A stretch of DNA of 64,000 nt, taken from assembly GCA_034509425.1 (NCBI GenBank), contig JAVTVJ010000438.1, positions 1,302,001 through 1,366,000 of the forward strand. The letters are read 5' to 3'. Position 1 is the stretch's first letter. Each line of letters starts with the position of its first letter. This DNA comes from Eopsaltria australis (taxonomy: Eukaryota; Chordata; Aves; Passeriformes; Petroicidae). Of this stretch, positions 20,720 to 33,229 are shown in pieces. The position numbers and the translations under genes were made by a program. Under the pieces are notes generated by a model. That model was not told where the DNA came from, made no database searches, and was given only the letters and a program-made list of their open reading frames with translations.

Positions 20720-23555
20720 TAAGCTTTAAACATCAATTTGCATCATGTATACCAAGCTTGTGGAGAATCATCGGACTGGTTTTTTAGTTCATTTATTTTG
20801 GCGGTCTCCCTGCCTTGTCTCCCACCCACCCCCAATCCCAGTGCATGGCAGGCATGGACCTGTCAGAGCCAGGGGGACAGAAAGGCTCCCCCACTCCCTT
20901 TGCCTCCTGCCCTCCCTGCTCCAGTGCACAGACAATGAGGCGAGGGAGTCAGCCATGAGTCTGTGGCTTTTCTGCTCTCAAGAGACTGGATGGAGCCAGC
21001 CCCTTCGTGCCTGAGTCAGGGGATGCCTGTGACCAAAGTGACTCCTTTTGCTGTCACCCTGCTCCAGCCCCTGCCAGATGGCAGTGCCTTCTCTTCTCTG
21101 ATCCCCATTACCCTCCCTGCAGATCCCTTCAAATAGGTGCCACAGCCACTTTTCTGGGTGTAATTGTCTTCTTCCATGGAGACTTCCCTGTGCCAGGAGC
21201 CTGTACTGGCAGGCTCCCTTTCGAGTCCCCAAAAAGGGACAGAGGGAGGGGTGAGTAAGACAGAACAGAACTGATTCTGCTGCTCACCAGCAGCTCAGTG
21301 GGGATTTCTGGGTCCCATCAGCAGGAAGCATGGGGGAGAGGTGTCAGGAAGACACTTGCAGGGATCCCTGAGGGTCATGACTATGCAACAGGCTGGAAGA
21401 TCTCTGAATGGGGAGAGATTCTGCACTTGATATGATTTACAGGATCTTAATAAGAAGGAGTAGCATACCAGAGAAATTTTGGGGTTTGTTGACTTTTTTT
21501 TTAATGGCAGATACTCTAGCAAAGAATATAATCCCCCTGTGTGACACCTGGCCCACTAGGGAAAGAAATGCCTGAAAGTGGATCCTCATGAACACTTCTC
21601 CTAGGGAAATTTAGGGATTTATCTCCCTTCCCCTGCTCATGACAAGTCTCCAAGGTAGCAGGAGGCTGTCACTTGCTCTGACCCCACATCCTGGCTCTGG
21701 TTCCATGGATATCCAACATGATCCCAGCAGGGCTTCTGGAGATGTTTGGCTAAGCTATCTTTGTCTGCAGTGGGACATGCCAGGAAGATTCAGATGCAAG
21801 TCACGGAGGCTGTGGCACATCCCCATTCAGCTCACCTTACTGATAACCTTCACAGGTGCTCTTTGGAGGTCAGGATCTGAGCAGTTCAAGGTCACAAGTG
21901 CTCCACATGCCAAAACCCAAGATCCCATTCCATCAAATGACAACCATCCCAGATTTCAATGAGAAAGCTGTGGAGAAGACCTTCTCCAGCTCTTATTTGA
22001 CTGTGGCTTGTTGCTGGGGGCTTTGGCTTGCAGTGCTCCCCAAGGTGTAAGTCTGAGGCCTCAGCTCACAGAAGCTGCAGGTGATGGAATAAGTAGCTGG
22101 CTAAGGCTGCCACAGATAACAGCCAGGAAGCTGCTAATTCATGCAAGCCGCCCTGCTCTCTGCTACAGATGCTGTCATCATATGGCTTGCTTTTTAGTTT
22201 TAATTTTCAGGAAAAGACCAAACAGTTGCTTTACAATGCTGTTTGGTTATGATGGACATTTCTGACACCTCAAAAAGCAGTGGTTGCTGTCCCTGGGACT
22301 TGATTACCCCACTGCTCCATTACCAGATGTGTTAAACCTAGAGGATCCCACTTTGCTCTGGGCATACCAGACTTGGGGTGTCTACCCAAACCTCCCTGCT
22401 GGATACTGCAAATCTTCTCACATCAACTGCAAGACACAGGGTGTAGTCTCTGTCTCTTTAGCCTTAAAAAGCCAGTCAGAAGTGCTGGAGCTGACAGCCT
22501 GGCTCTTCTCTGACCAAACAAGGACCTAAAGCCTAGAAGCAGGGGCCAAATTCTCCCAGAAGAGAGCTCTCCTGCCTCTCTTGCTCCACTCACACCTGGA
22601 GCAAGAGGCTGGTTTTGTGAACTCAGCATACATGGGGCCAACTGGCCCAGGTGCAATCACCAGAAACAATCAGAAATTGAGGGACAAAAGTGCATGTGAT
22701 GGAAACTAAAAGTTCCACTTTGACAAAGGAAGGATAACTCTCCCTTAAGCTCTTCTTGTCTTTTCCTTAGGAAATAGCTCACAGCAAGTGGAGATCTGTA
22801 TGTTGGCAATCAGTATGGTTCCAAAGGAAGCTGCATAGATGCAAAGCCACCTTATGATTTATATCCCCAAATACACACAGGGTCAGCCACAAGTCTATGG
22901 TTGGCCTCTTCACTAAGCAAGCACCTCACTGGCATCAAGGCAAGCTGGGATTCCCACACGGTTTCAAAGATGCCCTCAATGGCATGAACAGCATTGGTTT
23001 GGCTTCTCCGTAAAAGGTGAAACTGCAATCTACAAGCTGCACCCACTGAAGAGAAAGTGAATAGGAAAAACAGTGGCACAACAAGGGTCTTTGGTCTGTA
23101 CAATGAGCATCCAGGGATATTGTATGGCTGTGGCCTTGCTGCAGACTTTATCCAGGATAGTGAGCCTTGCAGCATAGGTGGACATGAATCTTTTGGAGGA
23201 CAATTTGGGATTTAATTTTGCCATGCTGGAGGGCTGTAAGAGAGTAATGAACATCTCTTCTTCTTTACCTAGCCTGAGATGTTGCCTGGCTGGAGGTACA
23301 GGAGAAGGGGAGGTGGTTTCCTGTGGACAGCATTGCAGCTCACACTGCTCCTTCCCAGCGACCTCTTAAGTTTAATGAGAATGAAAGGTGTCCAGAGAAA
23401 GACTCAGTAACAAACAAACAAAGCAACACCCCACCTTTGTTGGGGCCATCTCACTGAAAAGCAAGATGAAAATCATTCTATTTTGACTTCCAGGGCTTGC
23501 TGACAAGCCAATAAAACCTAATGAACCAGACTGCTCACTAGGCAAGCCCTAACAC
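20720..23555. other. Intergenic upstream of NHLH2, no gene recognised
   Basis: Moderately GC-rich, with many short frames on both strands, none recognisable and none longer than about 110 codons. No CR1 or other repeat identified. CpG density falls sharply beyond 20700, marking the end of the NHLH2 island. Confidence 0.55.
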
Positions 23556-23607
23556 CGAACTAATATTAGTTAATTCATTAATGATAGTAAATAAAGGTTT
23601 CCCACTC

Positions 23608-23635
23608 CTGTGACACTTACAGTAAAGTGTCACAG
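23608..23635. repeat. Perfect 11-bp hairpin with 6-base loop
   Basis: CTGTGACACTT (23608-23618), loop ACAGTA, then AAGTGTCACAG (23625-23635). The inner arms CACTTA and TAAAGTG are opposed NK2-type half sites (TNAAGTG). Just upstream (23560-23595) is an AT-rich run with TTAATTCATTAATGA, giving homeodomain cores. It may be part of a regulatory block. Confidence 0.85.
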
Positions 23636-23639
23636 ACCA

Positions 23640-25880
23640 CCAAACAATATCAAGTCATAGGTGGTGCTGAATCTGTGACAGAGATTCACAACTCAGGGTT
23701 TTCAGGCTTCAGTGGGATCAGACTTTGGAAAGGCAAGATTCAGAAGAGGCTTGTCTTCAGGGTGTGGTACGAAGAGACAAGACTGAAAGCAGTGCTGCCA
23801 TGTGATGGTATTTTCTGGGAAGAGGGCACTCTCTTGTGTGAACATCTCATATTCGCATCACACAATGATTTGAAGGGGATATAATTTGTGAGAATAGTCT
23901 GGGTTGGTGCATCGCCCCTAAAACTCTAAAAGGGAGGACTAACACCCTGAAGTGGCCATATGTCCCAAAAAGATGTCCTTCTGGCCTGGAAAAGTATAAT
24001 AATGAAAGAATCCAACTTATGTCTCCAGCACTGGGCCAGGTATTAGGTAATAATTTTTCACTTTCAGCTTGAGCAAATCTTGCAGGTCCGCTATGGGGAG
24101 ACATCAAACATGAGAACCCACGATGCTGCTTTTATGGTGTTGCTTGTCAGAGCAGAGCTGCACTCCCATTACCTACATGTCCTCTGTCTGCCGAAAGGAC
24201 ACTTTCTAGGATGCTTGAGAACATCCATTCTCTTTTATAGCATGCGCCATTCACGTTGCTGGCATATGCTGCCCATTGAAATAAATGGAGCTTGTCACTC
24301 TTGGATGTGTTCCTTGGAAATAAACGGTCAAACAAATTAGAACGCTGAGCCATGAAAATCCTTGTCCTTTTGAAAAATCTGTGCTGGATGTAGCTCAGTG
24401 CCTCTGCTCATGGTTTCCTTAGACATTTGGGTGATATTTTTTGTTTTTCCATTGGTCATGTTTACTTTCTCTGAGACTGTTTTAATAACAGGTCAGGAGC
24501 TTTGAGGCTGCCGGCAGAAAGAGCCTGCAACTGGGTAAGGTGACAAAAATAGTGTCCCATGAAGAGAGGCACTAGGGCCACCAGGCCTGGATGTGAGTTC
24601 ACCCTGGCTGAGGTCTGCCAGTGTTTGTGGGACAGGCAGGACCCTCAGCTGCTCCATTGCAAGTATTAGTGTGACTTCTCTGGGAGTGGCTGCTATGTTT
24701 AAACCAGTAGTCTCCATTTGAAATATATGGCTTTTGGACAAAATCCTGATTCTTTTTGTCTGACTGCAGCCTTTGGCTTATGTCCCTTGGTCTGCACTTC
24801 TAGTCTTTTCCTTTGCTTGTTGGGCTACAGGAGCCATGGCTTTAAGAATCAGCTGGCACTGTAAAGAGCCAGGTGTGTGCATAAGGGTGGTCATGCCCCT
24901 TCACTGCCACATTGCCTTGACCTCTCCAAAGATCGCCCTTGCACTGTTAGTGAGTATTCACATCTCTCTCATGAGAGGAGGGTATCTTGAGAAATGGAGG
25001 AAGATGAGGAGTTTTTAAAGGCAGGAGGGACCGCCATGAGCATCTCTGTGCAGGTTGAAGGCTGCAGGACTTCCTTCTTAATTTCCTTTATGAGTGAGTG
25101 TGCAATTTTCAGAAATAATATGCATTCTTGGTCTAAACATTGATAATGGTAGAGAATTCCCTATGATCCCTGGCAAGTTACTCCACCAGCTGTTTCTCCC
25201 CACTGTAGAAAATACTGATGTGAAAAATGAGCATGCACACCTTCAGCATCCAGCTGTGGGATTTTTCTTATATCTTGGCCCCTGAATTAAGAGCTCTCTT
25301 TTATTATGTTATCAAGTTCAGGTAGGGATTTTGTAAACAGGTGTATGCATGTGTGCTGTACTGCTGATATGCCTGGGTGCACCAGTTATTAGCTTGGACT
25401 TTCTGGTCATGCAGAGCACAGCTACAGCTATTGCTGCTGCTCAGGTCAAATGTCTGGAAATTTTGGACAAATGGGAAAATTCCACCTGGGCAAACATTTC
25501 AGTCAGAAAGAGAAGACATGCCTGAGTAAACCCAGACATCCATTGGTCCTTCCTAGGTCAGTATTCATTAGTAGTGGCCATATCAATTCTGCAGCCTTCT
25601 TTTTGTTAAATTGAACAGGATTCAATGCCTTGTTATTATGCAGGAGACCGAGTCTGTTTTATTTCTAAGGTGATTCTGATCATGGGATATTTTCAATTCT
25701 TCCTGTCTATCATTCTAGACCAGAAATGTGATGCTTAGCATGCCAAGCTCTGAATGTAGAACAAGAAATACTTACTGTGCTCTACAGTGTGTCTGTAAGA
25801 CACTAATGCAGCCTGAATGCTCTTGGAACAGGTATATTAGGAAATCATATCACACTAAAATAATGGAAAACACATGTAAA
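23640..25880. other. Intergenic, no gene recognised
   Basis: Short chance frames only on both strands; no transposon or RNA gene recognised. Confidence 0.55.
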
Positions 25881-25884
25881 AACC

Positions 25885-26130
25885 TAGGAATGTCCACAAT
25901 GGGTTAGACCAAAGGTATCTTGTTTTCAGCGGTACCAAAAGAGGGAAACCTGTAAGAATAACATAAATCTACAGTGATACTGCCCTCAAATATTCTCCTG
26001 ACATCCAATTAATTAAAGTTTAATGCACTGGATGAATCTTCCTTTTCTGAATTTGTCAAGTTGTGGTTTGAATGCATGTGACTTTTCAGCATCCATAATT
26101 TCCCATGGAAAGGGCTTCTCTGCGAGCCGT
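25885..26130 (-). mobile_element. Ancient CR1 LINE 3' fragment, minus strand
   Basis: The plus strand reads AATGGGTTAGACCAAAGGTA at about 25899-25918, the reverse complement of the old CR1 terminal motif (TACC/AATGGTCTGACCCAGT). It continues with GAATTTGTCAAGTTGTG (about 26050) and the degenerate end of the GTGGAA-type segment near 26100. Strongly diverged and short. Orientation and family are from memory of CR1. Confidence 0.65.
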
Positions 26131-27950
26131 GTGATTTAGGTAAATGCAAAAAGAGATACTTGGAAACATGTTTGCAAGTAAAATAGCCAAGTTTGCTGAA
26201 TTACTGTGGCTTCTACTGCTGATGAGCACATGAAGAGTAGCATTGAGTATGTGGGCAGTAGTGCCTTATGTTTTCAATAAATGCATTTGGTTGAAAGCAT
26301 AAACAGTGGGTGGATTAAAGCCAGTTAGAAAAAAGAGGAGGAATCTCCTGCAGCCTGGGTAAGGGGAAGGAAGCAAGACCAAGATCTGGTTCCTTGAAAT
26401 CACTTTAAGTTGACCTGGGCTAGGGTGTGCAAATGAGACCAGTCATGCACAAGTACACACATTTGTTACACAGGTTGGAGCCATGGGAAGTGTCCATGTG
26501 GATCAGGCACTAAAGGAGTTAACAAAACAAGCCAGAAACAGAGATGTGTTAACCTTTGCAACAAATTCGATAGCAATCCCCACACATAAATGACTAGTGA
26601 GGAATTTGTGAATTAAGCAGGATAAATAGGAGGAACTTGGTGATTTTCATACATGCCTGATGAACTAAATAGGGAGTGTGGGTTTATGTGGCTCAGATAC
26701 ACACAGCTGACAGGCAGCAGTCAGTGAATTGAGGGGAAGGCAGACACCGTGTGCTTTGCCACTGAGAACCTTACCTGTGCACATGTGTGCAACTGCTGGC
26801 TGCCAGGGTGAGGAAAGAAAAAGTGGATGTCAAGTCTAGCTGGCAGCCAATGCATCTGTCTTCTGTCTTTCACTCACCCACAGTCGAGGTGGAACTTTGC
26901 TATTTTTACATCTGATGTCTGTGTGTGTAGCCATGGGGAATGCTCTTTCTTATGAAAAAGAAAAAAAAATAGAAAAAAGAAAAAAATTAAGATTTTGCAG
27001 CCACCTGCATTCCATAAGCAGATATTTCTCTCTCTATTGATGCTGAGCACCCCAGCTCACATGCTTCCTTTCTTCACCTGGAAGTAGAACTTGTAAAACA
27101 AAACCCAGTGATCATTACTGGACCGCTTGACCAGGGAAGAAAAGCTGTCATGCTTTTCTTACCTTACGTGCAGGGTAAAAATGGCCTCACAGAAGGTACC
27201 AGTTCAGTGTATTTCCCCAGCTATGGCCAGTATCAGCATCTCCTGGAATGAGCAGGAAGGTTTTCACCAGCATGTGGAGTGTTCAAGACCATTTTATTTC
27301 TAGTTGTATAGCTTAGGCCAGCTGTAACAGGCTTTATGCTGACTTCCATGAGTTGTACGGTCATTTCTGGCAAAGGAGGAAAACTGATTTATTCCAAGAA
27401 GTCATTCAGGCCTAACAGTTTGTTTTTCCTATCAAAATGTTTCCAGGGAGTACAATCAGGTGTCTGAAAAGTCATTGCTTTTCCACAGAGGCATACAACA
27501 TATCCTAGGCTCCATCCCTGTGCAGGCTTGACATCCTCCAACAGCTGCTTCTCCCTCAACTTCCTGGTTCTTTGGTTCTGAACATGTGGAAGGTGGTGTT
27601 GGATCTTCTGTGTCTTCAGTCATTTCCATTAATCACCTTCTCCATTTCACTGAGGCTATGTAGCACTAATGTCCTGACTTTTGAGATTCTCTCTGAACTT
27701 AAACCAGGTAGGTCACTAACTGCTGGATGTTCCTCTCCTTCTATTCCCTTAATTTTGAACTCTGTCTTCTGGTGTGGGCTCTAGAGTTGGTTTTGCATCC
27801 TCTTCTTGGACATGTTTCTTCATATCTTTCTCAATATGAAATATGCCCCCTGTACACTGTTATCTTTCCTGCCTGGACCCTCTGTTTTCCCATTTGTTTC
27901 CCCATGCTGTTATTTGTTATTGTTAATCATAAACTATTCTCAAACTACCT
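26131..27950. other. Intergenic, no gene recognised
   Basis: No exon recognised. Contains an A-rich stretch at 26954-26995 (AAAAAGAAAAAAAAATAG type) and otherwise unique-looking AT-rich DNA. Confidence 0.55.
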
Positions 27951-27956
27951 AGAAGT

Positions 27957-27997
27957 CTTAAGACTTCTCCCCTTGTTTGAAGGGGAGAAGTCTTAAG
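27957..27997. repeat. Perfect 18-bp inverted repeat with 5-base loop
   Basis: CTTAAGACTTCTCCCCTT (27957-27974), loop GTTTG (27975-27979), then AAGGGGAGAAGTCTTAAG (27980-27997), a perfect stem. An additional AGT/ACT pairing is possible across a 3-base bulge (27954-27956 with 28001-28003). The left arm overlaps the last codons of a chance frame, so it is not a bacterial-type terminator or other expected element. The stem is too short for a typical microRNA precursor, and no mobile-element termini are recognised. Confidence 0.95.
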
Positions 27998-28009
27998 AAG
28001 ACTGGCTGG

Positions 28010-28890
28010 TCAGGACTCAGTCCAAGTGAAGAACACAGCCTCCCTGAAGGATAAAATAACCCCTCTTATCTTTTCAGGATCTCTTCATGAACTCACACCA
28101 TTTCTATTTGTATCCAGGACAATGCTTGATGCTTACAGGAACTCTACTGAAACATCCTAGGGCAGTAATTCCTTATATATATGTACTCATATGAATTCAG
28201 ATAGGCACATTTGTAAGGCAGCTTCTTTAGATTCTTCTCAGGTTCCAGATTTTCTGCTTGTCTTCTCAAAAACACTCCACTTTAGGGTTACAATTAAAGA
28301 CGAAATAAAAAAGCAAAGCAATTTCATATCTATGAAATTTCACATTATAATTCACATTCTAATTTACTCCTTCTTCTGTGGCCTCTGTGTTCATCTCTGC
28401 AGGGTTAGCATGAGACTTATATCTGGTTAGGGAGTCTGGATTTTTTCTGGTATCATGATTATGTAAAATTACAGCATCCCCTTAGAAAAGTGCTTCTAGC
28501 CCTCGTGGTGTTGAGATGAATTTGCAACTATGCCTGGAAAGTGTTAGATGCAGAGAAGTATGAATGTGTATGAAGAGTACTGAGGTCAAAATTCTATGAG
28601 ATATGAACTATCTTGCTTCATTTTGATGGGGCACAATTTCATCATTCACAGATACTGACAAGATTTTTAATAAGACTTGAGTTGTAGTAGGATGCTGTAA
28701 AGCACTTGAAAGCCCATATGGCTTAGCAAGTGTATGAACTCCTAAGAGATGAAGAGTGCCTGATGTTGAAGGCTGTGGGATGGAAGATGTTTCCATTTCT
28801 GTGTATTGTAGTTCAATGTTCAGCTCTGTGTAAGCTTCACTTCAGCAGTCTTTGTTATCCCTGTCAGGGCTGTGCCCTTTGCCCCAAGAA
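28010..28890. other. Intergenic, no gene recognised
   Basis: AT-rich, short frames only, nothing identified before the CR1 copy. Confidence 0.55.
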
Positions 28891-28894
28891 ACTG

Positions 28895-29262
28895 ACTGAA
28901 TGACTGGAGAGGGACTTTTTACAAGGGTATGTAGAAACACGACAAGGGGGAATGGCTTCAAAATGAAAGGAGTAAGTTTAGAATAGATATGAGGAAGCAA
29001 TTCTTTACTGTGAGGGTGGTGAGGCACTGGCACAGGTTGCCCAGAGAAGTTGTGGATGTCCCATCTCTGGAAATGTTCAGGGTCAGGTCAGATGGGGCTT
29101 TGAGCAACCTGGTCTAGTGGAAGGTGTCCCTGTCCATGGTGGGGGCATTGGAACTAGGTGATCTTTAAGGTCCCTTCCAACCCAAACGATTCTATGATTC
29201 TATGACTCTGTGATTCTGTGATTCTATGATTCTGTGATTCTATGATTCTATGAGTCAATTCA
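28895..29262 (+). mobile_element. CR1 LINE 3' end, avian type, plus strand
   Basis: Contains the avian CR1 3' segment in order: CTGGAGAGGGACTTTTTACA, GTGGTGAGGCACTGGCACAG, GTTGCCCAGAGAAGTTGTGG, GAGCAACCTGGTCTAGTGGA and TTTAAGGTCCCTTCCAACCC. It ends in a variable array of ATTCTATG/ATTCTGTG octamers (29190-29258). It is 5'-truncated, as most CR1 copies are, and clearly less diverged than those at 9345 and 25885. No intact reverse transcriptase. Confidence 0.95.
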
Positions 29263-29264
29263 AA

Positions 29265-31125
29265 CCTTTCTTCACCAAGACTCAGATGTCAGTTTTTATG
29301 CTGAAGAACAATCCCCTGCTTACCTCCATGAAGTGGCTTAGGATAGAGCAGTGACTAATGGTGCTCTGCTAAACCAAACTCATACTCCCAGGTCTGCTGA
29401 TGCTGTCATTCACTGATCCCCGTGTTTGGAGAATTATTCTACACACTGGTGGTAGCTATAGTCTCCATGGGATCATTTACAAAGCATGGCATCTCTGAGT
29501 CCTTGGCTCCAGATAAAATGAAACCTCTGAGCTGGTTTTACACTCTTGCTTGCTATTGACCATAGTTTGCTTGTATTCAGGGTCCAGGTTTAAAGAAATA
29601 AAGTTGAATGTTAGGCTGTCCTGAAGTCCTTTTCTGGTTTTCTCAGGTAAGGTCTCTCCACTGCTCACTTTCTCCAGAGTCTCTTAGAATGAGGACAGAG
29701 TTGTGAGTTGTCCCCCTGTACATACCCTGTAGTGGGTATGAACTTCCTGACAACTGCTGCTCTGCAGTATTGAGCAGAAGCTAATGCAGTTTGATTCACC
29801 ACTCACTCAGGGTTGACAGATGAACTGGCCAGTCTTTTTGTGGCAGTTTAGGCTACTTTCATATCCAGCTGTCTGCCTCCTCCATCAGCCACAAGTTATT
29901 GCCCCTGTGACAGAAAGTCTCAGCCGCTCCAGTTCATCATCTGTCTCAGAGCTTTTAAGCTAATGCACCAAACTCTGCCATGGCAGAGCCACAGGAGGAT
30001 GCTCATTCCCATCTGCCACTTCTGCAAAGGGAGTAATGGGAGGAGGGTCACCAGGAAGTTCTTAAACTACTACTGAGGGGCTCATCAAAGCTCATCTGTC
30101 AGAGCACTTGAATGAATCAAGTTACTGGTAATTGAGATCAGTATCACTGCCTGAGCAGACTGCAGCTTGCAGGGTATGGAGGCTCCAACCCAGCTCTGGG
30201 TCCTTAGAGCCTTAGGTCCTAAAAGGAAAAGTCTCAGCTTTTTGATGGATTCAAGATTTCATTACTATATCCATATTTTATATGCTATAGCTGGAAATGA
30301 GTACGCTTTTCATTCAGAGCTTGTCATCTCAAGGAAAATTACAGGATGGGTCACAGAAGGAAGCAAATTATGGACTGCAGCTAATAAATGACCATTTACT
30401 AGGGCTGCAAAGACTCGGGAGATGGAGGATCTTCCAAGGCTGCAGTTTCACAAGCAAAATTAACATTGCTGCATGGAGCTTGACAAGTATATTCAGGCTC
30501 TTTATGCAAGTCCCTCAAGGGAAAAGAGGGATTCCTTTTTGTGAAATGGGGGAGCATGAGCAGGTAGCTGGGGAGGAGAGAAAGATTAAAGGCTACAGAT
30601 TGAGCAGTTTGGAGGGAGACTACTTTAAGGAACATAGCCTGGCTCTGGAAACATTCCTTCCCAAAAAGCTCAGCCTGGCTTATGGTCCATTTGCAGGAAA
30701 GCAGGAGGTGGGCCTGCACCTGCTGTAAGCATCAAGCAGGGGCACCAATGTGGCAGCTGGTTCCCATCCCTCTTATGGCTGCTCGGGCATTTCCCTGTGG
30801 CATATTCCTGTAAAACCCAGAGGCATCCCAGAGCCTCAGCAGAGACTGAGACTTTGCCGTGGTGCAGACATTGGTGCTGGGCTCCCCCTCACCAGCTGGA
30901 CTGCTCTTCCAGCAGCCAGGAAAAGCAATCATTGGCAAAGGTAATGAGATGGAGTCAGGCACACTATCTAAATACTGTTTGGGCTACATTCATAATCCAA
31001 CACCACGAGCCACGTTTCCATGAGAGAGGCAGTCTGGCCCTCTTGGATAATTTTAATCATTTCTGACATGAAGACTTCTTCTCCTATTTCATGACTTATT
31101 TCCCCAGTATCATTTAAATGTATTA
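29265..31125. other. Intergenic, no gene recognised
   Basis: A 143-codon plus frame (30297-30728) and an opposing 106-codon frame overlap. Neither has a recognisable domain or splice context. No transposon identified. Confidence 0.5.
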
Positions 31126-31129
31126 AAAC

Positions 31130-31640
31130 ACTGTTAGCGTAGAAAGTAGGCATTATGTTAGCATAATATCTAATCAGAACTAGTCTGCCTGTCCCCGCAG
31201 GGTTTATTTATTTATTTATTTAGTGTCTGTTTGTGCTGTTTTCTTGTTAGATTGAAAAGCCCTTCCTTGACATACTCATTTGTTCTGCTGTGCAATAGAA
31301 TGGGATTCTTCAGAGCTGCTGACATCTGCTTTATTTTTGAGATCTGCAACTCTCAGCCCACAAAGCAACAATGATAATAATAATAGCAATAATAATAATC
31401 ATAGTGTTAGGAAGCCTGAGAAGTGAAGTTAAGCATGAAGAGGAGAAGACAAAAAATGGACGAGGAAAAAAATGGGCTGGCAAAGAGTGTTTCGATCACT
31501 GGGAGTGTATTTTTATCGGCCCTGCTTCTCCACTCATTTACTCATACTTTATGATTGCACTGCCCTGTGGACTGCAATTAATTTCTTTGTGACTTGCAAT
31601 ATTGCAAGGGAGTGGGGATCAGGCACCGTGGTGTGTGTGA
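31130..31640. promoter_or_regulatory. Candidate noncoding regulatory block
   Basis: AT-rich stretch with (TTTA)n at 31203-31222, an imperfect (AAT)n run at 31371-31400, GCAATTAATTT (about 31574) and a palindrome-like GCAATATTGC at 31597-31606 (C/EBP-like). Such simple-sequence-flanked AT blocks occur in developmental enhancers, but nothing here proves it. Confidence 0.2.
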
Positions 31641-31644
31641 TCAG

Positions 31645-33150
31645 GACACTTGTTCACGGGTATATTCAGCTCTGCTCTCACTCAAGTACATTGCTTTGAT
31701 TTCTCAATGGCATTGCAGTATTGATTTTGAAGGGAATTAGTTTCTTCAGAGCTCCTGAAGATCTGGCCACTGTGATTTCTCAGGGACTTATTCAGCCTCC
31801 TCCCCCACAACTTTATCCTCACATGTCACAGCTGAAATAATTGGCATTGCACTATATCAAACTGGCAGGATGCAGTCCTGAAGGCTTGGGAGGAATCAAA
31901 TCCAGAGCAAGCCTTGAGAACAGAGCTGCATGAGGAAGAGAGTTGGGCTAAGCACTGTCTGAAATAGCCCTGGTAGCCATGACTGCCCACTCCAGGTCAT
32001 CTTGTCTGAGTCCTGTTTTGTACTGAGAAGACTGTACTACAAGGATGAAAGAAGATAAATTGTAAGAAAAGGTAGGAAAATGAAGGAAAGAAGAAAGGAG
32101 TAGGAAAAGAGGAAGGAGAAATTACTAAAAAAAAGGAAAAATTAAAAAAGAAAAAAGGTTCTTAGCAGTAAGATCAGGTCATGTTGAGCTTTAAGCATCC
32201 TTGAAGGGGTGAACTTACCTGAGTGTGTTAATCTAAGTGGCTGTCACACCATCCCTTAATGTAAATTATTCACACTTAGGAATTCTGCATGATTTTTGAA
32301 TTATGATGGAAAGAAAACCTAGGACTTGGGGTATTGAAAAGTTAGGTTCTAGAGACGAGTTTCAAGGCTGATCTCAATGGTTGTGGCCAGTCAACAGGCA
32401 AACAAACCTAGAAGGGCTTGAAATTGGTGAATTTTCTTCATCCTGAGCAGTTGAGAGCGAGTGGCTCTCTTGCTCTTTAGCCTAAGGCCTCCAGTAATAA
32501 AAACAGGACAGCTGAGCAAGTACAGAGACCTGGCAGAAGTCTAAATAGCTTCATTAGCAAAGGCACAAAACCACCCAGACCCAGAAGCAAAACTCAGGCT
32601 CCAGCATTTGTTGCCCTCCCCCTTTCAGAAGGACAGTCTGGGTTGAAGACTCTCACTCATAATGGTTTTACCAAGTCCCACTTCTGGCCCAGAGCTTGAG
32701 TCTCCTCAGAGCCCCCAGTGCACACTATTACTATTACTGGTGTCATTATTTTTTACACCATACATAGGTGTGGCATCTTACAAATATTGGTAGGGTCACC
32801 CTTCTGCCAAGTTCCTCATGTATATGGCATGGAGGCATATGGTAATACAAAACAGGAAAAGGGCCTATGAAAACTAGAGATGGAAAAGATTTATGAGGTC
32901 CTGTCTGCTCCCTTTTTCTCCCATCATATGCTTATAAAGGAACATATCTCTATTAATGTTTTGCCTGGTTTTAAATACTCTAGCCACAGGACTTCTGTGT
33001 CCCATGGAAGGCTTTTCCATCTACCAGCAGCTCTCATATGCCCAAAAGGTGCTTCAGGAGGATATGTATGTTCTACAGCTTGTCTGATTTGCCACGTCTT
33101 GAGCTACATCAACCTGCGGCATCCCTCAGACACTTAGAAGCATTTTACTA
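31645..33150. other. Intergenic with purine-rich tract
   Basis: No gene recognised. At 32041-32160 the plus strand is almost wholly purine (AGGAAAGAAGAAAGGAG type). The rest is unique-looking. Confidence 0.55.
32041..32160. repeat. Purine-rich (A/G) low-complexity tract
   Basis: About 120 bases of mainly A and G with few T and C interruptions. Low complexity, without a regular unit. Confidence 0.8.
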
Positions 33151-33224
33151 CCACTCCATTCCACTCCATTCCATTCCATTCCATTCCATTCCATTCCATT
33201 CCATTCCATTCCATTCCATTCCAT
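33151..33224. repeat. (CCATT)n pentamer satellite
   Basis: Starts with alternating CCACT and CCATT units, then perfect CCATT from 33166 to the partial unit ending at 33224, about 15 units in all. The unit is the complement of GGAAT, the same pentamer as human satellite III, and each unit contains the TEAD core CATTCC. Confidence 0.95.
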
Positions 33225-33229
33225 GTGAC

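Noticed and set aside
27957..27997. Hairpin considered as a bacterial intrinsic terminator or a microRNA precursor
   Set aside because: The genome is vertebrate, so a bacterial terminator makes no sense; the stem of 18 bp with a 5-base loop is shorter than a typical microRNA precursor.
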